Source: JAZOTK01 sp045534775
GTDB lineage: Bacteria; Bacillota; Clostridia; RUG12999
NCBI GenBank assembly: GCA_045534775.1
Contig: JAZSKI010000039.1
Location: forward strand, 1-26,401
DNA length: 26,401 nucleotides
Reading direction: 5' to 3'
Each line of letters opens with the position of its first letter. The first letter of the stretch is position 1. The notes under the pieces were generated by a model, which saw only the letters and a list, made by a program, of their open reading frames with translations, was not told the origin of the DNA and made no database searches. Positions 7,540 to 15,888 of this stretch are shown in pieces. A program made the translations under genes and the position numbers.

Positions 7540-8238
7540 ATGAGTAAAAAACAATCGGATAAAAAAGGATTTTTTATTGCAGGTGCGATATGCGTGGCGG
7601 CGGTTCTTATAGCGGGGACGGTGGTTACGAATAACATCAGGTCGGGAATAGAGCAGATAAAATATGAGCCTGTCATCAAAGCTCCGTCACCGACACCGAA
7701 GGTGACACCGGCTACTAAAGCGGCATCGGCTGCAAGGACCGATATACCAAAAGAAACAAAGACGGCAAAAAAAGCTGTAGCGGTAGAAAATACAGCAAGG
7801 GAGAAACAGGAATTTATTATGCCTGCCGAAGGGGCGGTAACGGTTAAATTTACGGGCGACGGACTTGTTTATTCGCCTACCTTTGATGATTGGAGAAGCC
7901 ATAGCGGTATAGATATAGAAGCGGAGGCGGACAGCCAGGTAAAAGCGGTAGCGGACGGGAAAATCCTGAAGGTCTATACTGACGAAATGATGGGGAATAC
8001 TATAGAAATTGACCACGGCGACGGACTTGTCACAAGATACGCAAGCCTTACCACAACAGATCTGGTTCGGGAAGGTGATACGGTAAAACAGGGTGACGTT
8101 ATAAGCGGAGTAGGCAGCAGCGCGGCGGCGGAAAAATCGCAAAATCCTCATTTGCATTTTGAGGTTATATACAATGGCGAAGCGGTAGACCCGCTTTCAA
8201 AATATAAGCCGGATATTTTGATGCCTTCCCAAAACTAA
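7540..8238 (+). CDS. spoIIQ: M23 LytM-domain membrane protein, probable SpoIIQ
   Basis: The 232-residue protein has an N-terminal membrane helix (about 10-30), a Pro/Thr/Lys/Ala-rich linker (about 45-90) and a C-terminal LytM/M23 endopeptidase domain. Zinc ligands are all present: His121 and Asp125 (His-Ser-Gly-Ile-Asp) and His206 in His-Leu-His-Phe-Glu-Val, with His204 in the same motif. SpoIIQ is the forespore half of the SpoIIQ-SpoIIIAH channel across the intermembrane space. Bacillus SpoIIQ lost a zinc ligand, while clostridial ones often keep the set, as here. The order of segments, the length and a sigma-F-like promoter favour SpoIIQ; another M23 cell-wall hydrolase is the alternative. 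The start is ATG 7540 after GGAGG (7530-7534); an upstream in-frame ATG at 7480 lacks a binding site. Confidence 0.7.
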   Translation: MSKKQSDKKGFFIAGAICVAAVLIAGTVVTNNIRSGIEQIKYEPVIKAPSPTPKVTPATKAASAARTDIPKETKTAKKAVAVENTAREKQEFIMPAEGAVTVKFTGDGLVYSPTFDDWRSHSGIDIEAEADSQVKAVADGKILKVYTDEMMGNTIEIDHGDGLVTRYASLTTTDLVREGDTVKQGDVISGVGSSAAAEKSQNPHLHFEVIYNGEAVDPLSKYKPDILMPSQN

Positions 8239-8323
8239 ACGTAAGTTTTTACAAAAAAGCATATAGTTTTATTTGGGAAATGTGTTATTTTTATACAATA
8301 ACGAAAAATATTTTATAAATCTA

Positions 8324-8352
8324 TTGACAAAGCAAGAAAAAAATAGTATAAT
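8324..8352 (+). promoter_or_regulatory. Consensus sigma-A promoter of yceD-rpmF
   Basis: Perfect TTGACA (8324-8329), a 17-base spacer and perfect TATAAT (8347-8352), 32 bases before the yceD start. This is expected to be strong, fitting a ribosomal protein operon. Confidence 0.93.
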
Positions 8353-8384
8353 AAGTGTATATGTTTAGAAATTCGGAGGCAGTT

Positions 8385-8885
8385 ATGATTTTAGAATTGA
8401 TAAGTGTTTTAAGTAATAACGGAGCTTCTATGAATTTTGAAGGCGATATAACCTTTGAAGATATGGAATTTTCGGGTGTGTGCTATGAGTTTAAAAACCC
8501 GTTCCATATAAAAGGCAGTGTGGAAAACATCAGCGGTGCTGTTGTTTTGTCGGCAAGGGTTAGAGGAACCGCCGAAACAGTTTGTGCAAGGTGTATGAAG
8601 CCTATTGCAGCGGAGTTTGATTATGAGTTTGATGAACATATTTCAAACAGCAGTGTGGCGGCAGAGGAAGATGACGTTATTGTTATAAGCGGCTCAACGG
8701 TTGATGTGACCGATATTGCTCTTAATAATTTTCTGGTAGCGGCACCGATGAGATATCTGTGCAAGCCTGACTGCAAAGGATTATGCCCCCATTGCGGTGC
8801 GGACAGAAATGTTAAGGACTGTGACTGCGAGGATGGCGTAATTGACCCTAGGCTGTCTGCTTTGGAGGATTTGTTTAAAAACTGA
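8385..8885 (+). CDS. yceD: YceD/DUF177 family protein, 23S rRNA accumulation factor
   Basis: The 166-residue protein is of the DUF177 family, linked in bacteria and plastids to accumulation of 23S rRNA and large-subunit assembly. The family's Cys pairs are present: Cys67 and Cys70 (Val-Cys-Ala-Arg-Cys), then Cys126, Cys130, Cys134 and Cys137 in Leu-Cys-Lys-Pro-Asp-Cys-Lys-Gly-Leu-Cys-Pro-x-Cys-Gly, suggesting a metal site. ATG 8385 is chosen because GGAGG (8375-8379) lies 5 bases upstream; an earlier start would read through this site. The neighbour rpmF, 66 bases downstream, is the standard partner and confirms the call. Confidence 0.92.
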   Translation: MILELISVLSNNGASMNFEGDITFEDMEFSGVCYEFKNPFHIKGSVENISGAVVLSARVRGTAETVCARCMKPIAAEFDYEFDEHISNSSVAAEEDDVIVISGSTVDVTDIALNNFLVAAPMRYLCKPDCKGLCPHCGADRNVKDCDCEDGVIDPRLSALEDLFKN

Positions 8886-8951
8886 TTTAATCAGATTTAA
8901 TTCTATATAAGTTAAAATTGAGTTAAAGACTTTTCAAGGAGGTGTTTGGGT

Positions 8952-9140
8952 ATGGCAGTACCAAAGAGAAAAACATCAAAAGCAAGACGTGATAAGAGAC
9001 GTGCTAACTGGAAATTGGCAGTTCCGGGTATGGTAAAATGCCCTCAGTGTCATGAGTACAAAATGCCGCACAGAATCTGTGATGCTTGCGGATATTATAA
9101 CGGCAGAGAAGTTGTAGCTACAGCTGCTCAGGAAGCCTAA
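8952..9140 (+). CDS. rpmF: 50S ribosomal protein L32
   Basis: This is a 62-residue basic protein of the large ribosomal subunit. It starts MAVPKRKTSKARRDKRRANW, the L32 signature, and carries a zinc ribbon (Cys-Pro-Gln-Cys ... Cys-Asp-Ala-Cys), so it is the zinc-binding form. ATG 8952 follows AAGGAGGTG (8936-8944) with a good gap. It is cotranscribed with yceD. In many Firmicutes plsX follows; here a terminator and the DUF512 gene follow instead. Confidence 0.98.
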   Translation: MAVPKRKTSKARRDKRRANWKLAVPGMVKCPQCHEYKMPHRICDACGYYNGREVVATAAQEA

Positions 9141-9179
9141 AGAGATTAAAGGGGGGTATTAATCCCTCTTTATTTTTTT
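9139..9179 (+). terminator. Terminator after rpmF
   Basis: AAAGAG with ATTAA (from 9139) pairs with TTAAT and CTCTTT (9166-9171) around a G-rich loop, with a small bulge. A T-rich run follows (9171-9179). It overlaps the rpmF stop codon. The stem is imperfect, but the position and T-run fit an intrinsic terminator. Confidence 0.6.
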
Positions 9180-9220
9180 GGAAAAATTGATTAATTCGGG
9201 GAAAGTAGAGACAGATAACC

Positions 9221-10537
9221 ATGAATGAATACACGAGGATAACAGGCTTTGAACCGGGCAGTATAGCTGAGGAAATCGGCGTTGAAAAGGGTGACAGGCT
9301 TCTTAGTATTAACGGCTGTGAAATATCAGATATTCTGGAATACCGTTATCTGTGTGCCGATACGGATATTGTGCTGGAGCTTTTGAAGAAAAACGGCGAC
9401 AGAGAAGAAATTGAAATTGAAAAGGATGAATACGAGGATTTGGGTATAGAATTTGAATTTCCGCTTATGTCGAAGGCGAAAGCTTGCTCAAATAAATGTA
9501 TTTTTTGTTTTATTGACCAGCTTCCGAAGGGTATGAGGAAAACTCTTTATTTCAAAGATGATGATTCAAGACTTTCGTTTTTACAGGGCAATTATGTGAC
9601 CTTAACTAACTTATCCCAAAAGGAAATCGAAAACATTGCAAGAATGAGGATAAGCCCCGTTAATGTGTCGGTACATACAACCGACCCCGAGCTTCGCGGC
9701 GCTATGATGAGAAACAAATCGGCGGGCAAGGTCTATGAGATAATGAAATATTGGGCAGAAGCGGGAATTATTATGAACTGCCAGATTGTACTTTGTCGGG
9801 GTATTAACGATAAAAATCAGCTTGATAAAACCATCTCGGATTTAAGTGAGCTTTATCCTGCGGTGGGGTCCCTGTCGGTAGTTCCCGTAGGTCTTTCAGA
9901 CCACAGAGAAGGACTTTATCCTCTTACGCCCTTTGATAAGGAATCAGCGGCAGAGGTTATCGCTCAGGTCAGAACCTGGCAGAATAAGCTGATGGAAAAA
10001 ACAGGTACCCGTTTTGTTTATGCGGCGGATGAGTTTTATCTCAAAGCAGAGCAGGAAATCCCTGCCTACGAGGAATATGAGGATTTTCCGCAGATAGAAA
10101 ACGGAGTGGGGCTTATTGCTTCTATGGCGGACGAGTTTGATATTGCCATAAACGAGGTCGAGGGCGATGACAGAAGAAAACATTGCTCCATAGCAACGGG
10201 AGCCGCCGCTTATGATTTTATAAGCGGACTGGCAGATAAAATAGAAGAAAAATTTAAAAATATAAAAATTGACGTTAATAAAATTGAAAATACGGTTTTC
10301 GGTAAAAATATCACCGTAGCGGGTCTTATCTGCGGCAAGGATATTATAAATACGCTTCGCGGCAGGGATTTGGGACAACGGCTTTATATAACGGCATCTA
10401 TGCTTCGTGATGGTGAGGAGGTATTTTTAGATGACGTATCTCTCACAGAGCTGTCAAAGAAGCTGGGCGTGCAGGTGGAAGCAGTGGAAAATGACGGTTT
10501 TGAATTTTTAGACAGGATAATCGGAGAAGGAGAGTAG
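9221..10537 (+). CDS. DUF512 radical SAM protein with N-terminal PDZ-like domain
   Basis: The 438-residue protein has three parts. A PDZ-like N-terminus spans about residues 1-65 (GFEPGSIAEEIGVEKGDRLL). A radical SAM-type core follows, with an iron-sulfur motif Cys89-x3-Cys93-x2-Cys96 and Cys-Ile-Phe-Cys-Phe-Ile-Asp-Gln-Leu-Pro-Lys-Gly-Met-Arg. The C-terminal domain is DUF512. This arrangement is widely conserved in Clostridia next to der, but the substrate is unknown. ATG 9221 has only a weak AAAGTAGAG site upstream; no better start exists. It leads, with a 1-base gap, into der, so the two are translationally coupled. Confidence 0.88.
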   Translation: MNEYTRITGFEPGSIAEEIGVEKGDRLLSINGCEISDILEYRYLCADTDIVLELLKKNGDREEIEIEKDEYEDLGIEFEFPLMSKAKACSNKCIFCFIDQLPKGMRKTLYFKDDDSRLSFLQGNYVTLTNLSQKEIENIARMRISPVNVSVHTTDPELRGAMMRNKSAGKVYEIMKYWAEAGIIMNCQIVLCRGINDKNQLDKTISDLSELYPAVGSLSVVPVGLSDHREGLYPLTPFDKESAAEVIAQVRTWQNKLMEKTGTRFVYAADEFYLKAEQEIPAYEEYEDFPQIENGVGLIASMADEFDIAINEVEGDDRRKHCSIATGAAAYDFISGLADKIEEKFKNIKIDVNKIENTVFGKNITVAGLICGKDIINTLRGRDLGQRLYITASMLRDGEEVFLDDVSLTELSKKLGVQVEAVENDGFEFLDRIIGEGE

Positions 10538-10538
10538 C

Positions 10539-11864
10539 ATGAAACCTATAGTAGCTATAGTGGGACGACCCAATGTGGGGAAATCTGCGTTATTTAACAG
10601 ATTAGTCGGCAGAAGAGTGTCTATCGTTGAGGATACTCCGGGAGTAACCCGCGACCGTATATATGCGGAAACCGAATGGAGGAACACTCCCTTTTTACTG
10701 GTGGATACGGGCGGTATTGAACCTGCCAGCAACGACGAAATATTGGTTCAGATGAGGTTGCAGGCACAGACGGCTATTGAAAATGCACACGTAATCATAT
10801 TTGTGGTTGATATAAAAACAGGAATGACAGCTACCGACAGCGAGGTAGCGTCAATGCTGCAAAAATCGGGGAAACCCATTATTGTAGCTGTAAATAAGGT
10901 GGACAAGGTAGGCGAGGTGCCGCCTGATTTTTATGAGTTTTATAACCTGGGACTGGGTGAACCTATTGCCGTATCGGCGGTTCAGAGTCTGGGTCTGGGT
11001 GATTTGTTGGAGGAAGCCTATAATTATTTCCCCGAAGGCGACGGCGAGGGTGAAGATGATGATATTATAAAGGTTGCGGTAATAGGACGACCCAATGCGG
11101 GAAAATCCTCTTTGATTAACCGTATTATGGGCGAGGAAAGGGTAATTGTAAGCAATATCCCGGGTACTACCCGCGATTCCATTGACACCTACTACGAACA
11201 GGACGGTCAGAAATATTTGTTCATAGATACGGCGGGTATCAGACGTAAATCCAAGGTGGACGAAAAGCTGGAAAAATTCAGCGTAATCCGTTCCATTGCA
11301 TCCGTAGAACGTGCCGATGTGTGTATTCTTGTGATTGACGGCGAGGAAGGCGTTGCCGAGCAGGATGCAAAGATTGCGGGCTATGCCCACGAGGAAGGCA
11401 AGGCTACGGTGGTTCTGGTGAATAAATGGGATTTGGTTAAGAAGGAAACCTCCACTATGGCACAATGCAGACAGAAGGTGCAGGAACAGCTTTCCTTTAT
11501 GCAATATGCACCTATTGAGTTTATTTCGGCAAAAACAGGGGCGAGAATTGAAAAGGTATTTCCGCTTATAAAGAGCGTTGCCCGGCAGAATGCCATGAGA
11601 ATTAAGACGGGTGCGTTAAATGATATTATAAATGAAGCTACTATGAAGGTACAGCCTCCCTCGGATAAGGGGAAACGACTTAAGATTTATTACGGAACAC
11701 AGCCTTCGGCAAAACCGCCGACCTTTGTGTTGTTTGTCAATAATAAAGACCTGGCACATTTTTCTTATGTCAGATTTTTGGAAAATCAGATAAGAAACGC
11801 CTTTGGACTGGACGGAACACCCGTCAGGTTTATAATCAGAGAGCGTGGAGAAAAGAAGCGATAG
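10539..11864 (+). CDS. der: Ribosome assembly GTPase Der (EngA)
   Basis: Der is an essential GTPase for late maturation of the 50S subunit. The 441-residue product has the two tandem G domains unique to Der, plus a C-terminal KH-like domain. Domain 1 has GRPNVGKS (9-16), Asp-Thr-Pro-Gly-Val-Thr-Arg-Asp, Asp-Thr-Gly-Gly and Asn-Lys-Val-Asp. Domain 2 has GRPNAGKS, Asp-Thr-Ala-Gly and Asn-Lys-Trp-Asp. AAGGAGAG lies just upstream of ATG 10539 and overlaps the end of the DUF512 gene. plsY follows after 11 bases. Confidence 0.99.
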   Translation: MKPIVAIVGRPNVGKSALFNRLVGRRVSIVEDTPGVTRDRIYAETEWRNTPFLLVDTGGIEPASNDEILVQMRLQAQTAIENAHVIIFVVDIKTGMTATDSEVASMLQKSGKPIIVAVNKVDKVGEVPPDFYEFYNLGLGEPIAVSAVQSLGLGDLLEEAYNYFPEGDGEGEDDDIIKVAVIGRPNAGKSSLINRIMGEERVIVSNIPGTTRDSIDTYYEQDGQKYLFIDTAGIRRKSKVDEKLEKFSVIRSIASVERADVCILVIDGEEGVAEQDAKIAGYAHEEGKATVVLVNKWDLVKKETSTMAQCRQKVQEQLSFMQYAPIEFISAKTGARIEKVFPLIKSVARQNAMRIKTGALNDIINEATMKVQPPSDKGKRLKIYYGTQPSAKPPTFVLFVNNKDLAHFSYVRFLENQIRNAFGLDGTPVRFIIRERGEKKR

Positions 11865-11875
11865 GAGGGGTTTGA

Positions 11876-12496
11876 GTGGACACTGTTAAAATTATAATTT
11901 GTGCAATAATCGGTTATTTGCTGGGCAGCATCAGCAGCTCTATTCTGGTAGGTAAAATTTTTGGTATAAAAGATATAAGAGAACACGGAAGCGGCAACGC
12001 AGGTGCTACAAATACCTTGCGGACAGCAGGTAAAAAAGCAGCGATACTGACTGTTCTGGGAGATGCACTGAAAGGAATAATTGCCATACTGATTGCAAGA
12101 CTTTTGACGGATAATCCGCTTGGAACTTATATGGCAGCATTTTTTGTGGTTCTGGGACATAATTTCCCTGTATATTTCGGGTTCAGAGGCGGAAAAGGGA
12201 TACTGACCTCTGCGGCGGTTATATTTATGCTGGACTGGCGGATAGGTATTATTCTGCTGGTGGTATCTGTTGCAGTAATGGCAATAACAAAATATGTTTC
12301 CCTCGGTTCCATTGTAGGCTCGCTTTTGTTCCCGCTGTGCGTATTGCTGCTGCATAAGTACAATCAGGAAATGTTTATACTTTCACTTATCATGTGTATT
12401 CTGGCAGTTGCGAGACACAGCGGAAATATTAAACGACTTTTAAACGGTACAGAAAATAAATTAGGCTCAAAAAAATCGGAGGACAAAAATGTCTAA
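11876..12496 (+). CDS. plsY: Acyl-phosphate:glycerol-3-phosphate acyltransferase PlsY
   Basis: This membrane enzyme transfers an acyl group from acyl-phosphate to glycerol-3-phosphate, giving lysophosphatidic acid as the first step of phospholipid synthesis. The 206-residue product has about five helices and the three PlsY motifs: GSGNAGATN, GHNFPVYFGFRGGKG and a final Arg-His-Ser-Gly-Asn-Ile-Lys-Arg-Leu-Leu-x-Gly-Thr-Glu-Asn-Lys. The start is GTG 11876 after AGGAGGGG; no ATG gives the full first helix. It overlaps murJ by 8 bases. Confidence 0.97.
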   Translation: MDTVKIIICAIIGYLLGSISSSILVGKIFGIKDIREHGSGNAGATNTLRTAGKKAAILTVLGDALKGIIAILIARLLTDNPLGTYMAAFFVVLGHNFPVYFGFRGGKGILTSAAVIFMLDWRIGIILLVVSVAVMAITKYVSLGSIVGSLLFPLCVLLLHKYNQEMFILSLIMCILAVARHSGNIKRLLNGTENKLGSKKSEDKNV

Positions 12497-14042
12497 GAAA
12501 AATGCGGCAGGAACCGTAAGCTTTATTTTTGTGGCAATTATGCTTTCAAAGGTATTGGGACAGCTCCGCGAAATGGTGATAGCGGCAGTATACGGCACAA
12601 GTGCAGAGGCGGGAGCTTATGTTATAGCATCTCAAATTCCCGTCAACTTTTTCGATATGATATTGGGGTCGGCTGTTTCTTCGGCGTTTATTCCGATATA
12701 CAACAGATTTGTCGAACACGAAAACGCAAAACGAGCTAATCTTTTTGCGTCACGATTTTTAAATCTTGTTATTCTGATAACGCTGCTGCTATCGGCGATA
12801 GGAATGTGCTTTGCACCCTTTATAATATCGCTGTTTGCACCGGAGATGGCACCTTCCGTACAGATGATTGCCGCAAAGCTTCTCAGAATTATGTTCCCTA
12901 TGGTGATATTTACGGGAATGGCATTTACCCTGGTGGGACTTCTGCAATCTCTGGGAGAATTTAAAATACCCGCAATTATGAGCCTTATCTCAAACGCGGT
13001 ATGTATCATATATCTGCTGACCTTAAACAATGTCGGCGGAATTTACGGGCTGGGCACAGCACTTTTAGTCGGATGGGTATTGCAGTTTTCGATACTTGTA
13101 TATCCCGCTTACAAACGAGGCTTCAGATACAGCCTTAAGGCGGGCGTCCGCGACAGCGGTCTTACGGATGTGGCGAAGCTGGCACTTCCCGTGCTGTTTG
13201 CCTCCTGGGTACAACCTATAAATACAACGGTAAATATGGCAATAGCATCGGGAATGAACGGCGGAAGCGGTGTTCCCGCCCTTAACTATGCCAACCGACT
13301 TTACATAATAGCGGCAAGCGTTTTTGCCGTGTCACTCACCAATTACATTTTCCCAAAGCTGTCAAAGGCGTGGGTAAATGAGGACGGGGGAAAGTGGTCA
13401 AAAACGCTGATACAAAGTATAAGACTGGTACTTATAATAGTACTTCCCATAGCACTTGTTTTCTTGCTTCAGGGCGAGGATATTATCAGAATTATATATA
13501 AAAGAGGAGAGTTTACCGAAGCTGACGTAGCACTTACCTCTTCGGCGATGTTCTTCTATTCCCTGGGAATGATGTGGTACAGTCTGCAGGAAATTTTCAA
13601 TAAAGCCTTTTATTCGTCGCTGGACAGCAAAACACCTATGGTTATTGCTATGGGTGGAATAGTAACAAATATAGTATTTTGCTTTATATTATCAAAATAT
13701 ATGGGCATCGCGGGATTGGCATTTTCGGCATCTGTTTCCGCCTTGCTGTGGAGCGTGGTTTCCTTTGTAAAAATAAAACCTAAGCTGGGCGGCATTAAGC
13801 TGTCGGCATTTCAGCTGCCAAAAATAGCAGTAATGGGACTTGCTATGGGACTTGTAATTTATTTTGTAAGGAAGGCGGCTATTTCAGCTATAGGAACGGA
13901 AGGCTTTATATATTCAGTTATAACCTTTGTATTACCGGCGGCGGCAGGTTGCCTTGTTTATCTGGTATTGGCGGTTCTTTTGAAGCTTGACGAAATGAAG
14001 GTAATAACCGATAAATTCAGGAGGTTTAAAGGAGATGTTTAA
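12489..14042 (+). CDS. murJ: Lipid II flippase MurJ (MVF family)
   Basis: MurJ flips undecaprenyl-linked precursors (lipid II) across the membrane for peptidoglycan synthesis. The 517-residue product has about 14 predicted helices and family signatures near the start (LSKVLGQLREMVIAAVYG; FFDMILGSAVSSAFIPIY) and middle (Glu-Asp-Ile-Ile-Arg-Ile-Ile-Tyr-Lys-Arg-Gly-Glu-Phe). Bases 12489-12496 (ATGTCTAA) are shared with plsY, implying coupled translation. Its neighbours (ligase-like polymerase and glycosyltransferase) raise the alternative that it flips another lipid-linked glycan. Confidence 0.9.
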   Translation: MSKKNAAGTVSFIFVAIMLSKVLGQLREMVIAAVYGTSAEAGAYVIASQIPVNFFDMILGSAVSSAFIPIYNRFVEHENAKRANLFASRFLNLVILITLLLSAIGMCFAPFIISLFAPEMAPSVQMIAAKLLRIMFPMVIFTGMAFTLVGLLQSLGEFKIPAIMSLISNAVCIIYLLTLNNVGGIYGLGTALLVGWVLQFSILVYPAYKRGFRYSLKAGVRDSGLTDVAKLALPVLFASWVQPINTTVNMAIASGMNGGSGVPALNYANRLYIIAASVFAVSLTNYIFPKLSKAWVNEDGGKWSKTLIQSIRLVLIIVLPIALVFLLQGEDIIRIIYKRGEFTEADVALTSSAMFFYSLGMMWYSLQEIFNKAFYSSLDSKTPMVIAMGGIVTNIVFCFILSKYMGIAGLAFSASVSALLWSVVSFVKIKPKLGGIKLSAFQLPKIAVMGLAMGLVIYFVRKAAISAIGTEGFIYSVITFVLPAAAGCLVYLVLAVLLKLDEMKVITDKFRRFKGDV

Positions 14043-15888
14043 AGAAAGTATGATTGTATCTGCGGCTATGACCTTGTTCTCGGCATTGAGAACCTGGTTT
14101 GCGGCAAGCGGATATTTCAAGCTGTATACAGCAGTTGCGGATTTTTTCGGCAAGCTGTACACAAACAGTTTATTATACCATATATTTGCAAACAAATCCG
14201 ATTCTACGGAAAACAGCATATTTCAGAGGGCGGTCAACGCAGTTTTCGGGTTTTTCCGCAGGCTGCTCGGCGGACTGTTTTCTAAGATAAATGCGGCTTC
14301 CAAAAATAGCGGAACAGCTACATTTTACAGATATGTTCTGAAAAACTGGTACGCCATAAGTATAAGATATTATTCCATTACCTTATTTATTGCAGTAACG
14401 GTGAAATATGCAGTCAGCAATATTATGGGCAGAAACGTAGGTAATTTTGCTTTATTTCTCGGAATAGCGGCAGTAATCGGAATTTTGATTGACGGAACGC
14501 CGGCTGAATTGTATCAGGGATGTAAATTCAAGAAAATAACAGGATTGCCTGATTTATCGGAAAAAGTCAAAATGAGAGCAGAAGCTAAAAATCATCTGGC
14601 GGCAACCGTAGCCATAATTGCAGGTAGTGTGCTTGGGATTGTGACCTTATTGCCTTCCTGGTATTTGCCGGTGGGTGCGATTTGCGGCGTGATTCTGATA
14701 TTGACACGTCCAAAAGTCGGAATTTTCATAATTCTTGCCTTTTTCCCCTTTATGCCTACAATGGTGGTGGCAGGGGTGGCAATCCTGGTTATGGCAGGTA
14801 TGTTTTTGGGTTATCTTGGCGGCAAGGACGGATATGTTAAATTCGACCTGTTTGACGGAGTGATTCTTATAATGTGCTTTGCACTTGCTTACGGAGTTGC
14901 AAATTCTTATGCAAAGGCGGCAAGCTTGCCTATTGCAATGATATATACGGTGTTTGTGGCATCCTTCTTTGTAATACGCAGAGGAATATCGGGCAAGGAA
15001 TTTTTATATGGAATAATTGATACAATGATAGCCGTAGCGGCGGTAGTCTCATTGTACGGTTTATATCAGATGGTGACGGGACAGGCGGCAACCACCTGGC
15101 AGGATACGGAAATGTTTGAAAGCATAAGCGGCAGAATCTGCTCCACCTTTGACAATCCCAACGTCTTTGGTGAGTATTTGCTGATACTTATTCCCATAAC
15201 TTTTGCGAGACTTATAATGACCGATAACGGCAACAGGAAATTCGCATATCTTATAGCCTTTGGACTTCAGCTGGCGGCAATGGTACTGACCTATTCAAGA
15301 GGCTGTTGGATAGGACTTATTGCGGCTATGGCGCTTATGCTGGTGTTTACGGGCAGGAAAATCCCTGCACTTTGTTTTCTCGGAATTTTCGCTTTGCCCT
15401 TTGTAGTTCCGGAAACAATAGTTGAACGACTTTTAAGCATAGGCAATACGGCAGATAGCTCCACCTCATACCGCGTATTTATCTGGGAGGGCACTATGAA
15501 GATGCTTAAGGATTTCTGGTATTGCGGTATAGGAATAGGCACCGATGCCTTTAATGCCATATATCCTAACTATGCTCTCAATGCTATTTCGGCACCCCAT
15601 TCCCATAACCTGTATCTGCATATAATCTGCGAAATGGGTATAGTGGGAGTGTTCGCCGCAGGCGGCGTGATTTTCCAATATTTTAAACACGTTGCAAAAG
15701 CCGCAAAAGAGAGAAAAGAATTTCATCCCCTTGCAACGGGACTTGTGGCGGCAATGATAGGCTACCTTATACAGGGTATGTTTGACAATGTATGGTACAA
15801 TTACAGAATTTATATGTTTTTCTTTATGATTACAGCCATAGGAGCGGCGTTATACGATTTAAGTGTGAAGGAGAAAAACCATGAGTAA
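14035..15888 (+). CDS. O-antigen ligase/polymerase-like membrane protein
   Basis: The 617-residue protein has a hydrophilic, amphipathic first ~110 residues and then a dozen or so membrane helices. Signatures of the O-antigen ligase (Wzy_C) family are visible: Cys-Ser-Thr-Phe-Asp-Asn-Pro-Asn-Val-Phe-Gly-Glu-Tyr, Thr-Tyr-Ser-Arg-Gly-Cys-Trp-Ile-Gly, and Pro-His-Ser-His-Asn-Leu-Tyr-Leu in the large external loop region. Such proteins join or polymerise lipid-linked glycans outside the membrane. In a Gram-positive cell it would build or attach a surface polysaccharide or teichoic-acid-like polymer; the glycan is unknown. It overlaps murJ by 8 bases (ATGTTTAA) and the next gene by 8 bases. Confidence 0.85.
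   Translation: MFKESMIVSAAMTLFSALRTWFAASGYFKLYTAVADFFGKLYTNSLLYHIFANKSDSTENSIFQRAVNAVFGFFRRLLGGLFSKINAASKNSGTATFYRYVLKNWYAISIRYYSITLFIAVTVKYAVSNIMGRNVGNFALFLGIAAVIGILIDGTPAELYQGCKFKKITGLPDLSEKVKMRAEAKNHLAATVAIIAGSVLGIVTLLPSWYLPVGAICGVILILTRPKVGIFIILAFFPFMPTMVVAGVAILVMAGMFLGYLGGKDGYVKFDLFDGVILIMCFALAYGVANSYAKAASLPIAMIYTVFVASFFVIRRGISGKEFLYGIIDTMIAVAAVVSLYGLYQMVTGQAATTWQDTEMFESISGRICSTFDNPNVFGEYLLILIPITFARLIMTDNGNRKFAYLIAFGLQLAAMVLTYSRGCWIGLIAAMALMLVFTGRKIPALCFLGIFALPFVVPETIVERLLSIGNTADSSTSYRVFIWEGTMKMLKDFWYCGIGIGTDAFNAIYPNYALNAISAPHSHNLYLHIICEMGIVGVFAAGGVIFQYFKHVAKAAKERKEFHPLATGLVAAMIGYLIQGMFDNVWYNYRIYMFFFMITAIGAALYDLSVKEKNHE

Noticed and set aside
11786..12355. 189-codon minus-strand open frame over plsY, and similar long antisense frames over der and gltX
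   Set aside because: They lie opposite clearly conserved genes, have no binding sites and are rich in Cys/Tyr/Gln runs typical of antisense shadows.
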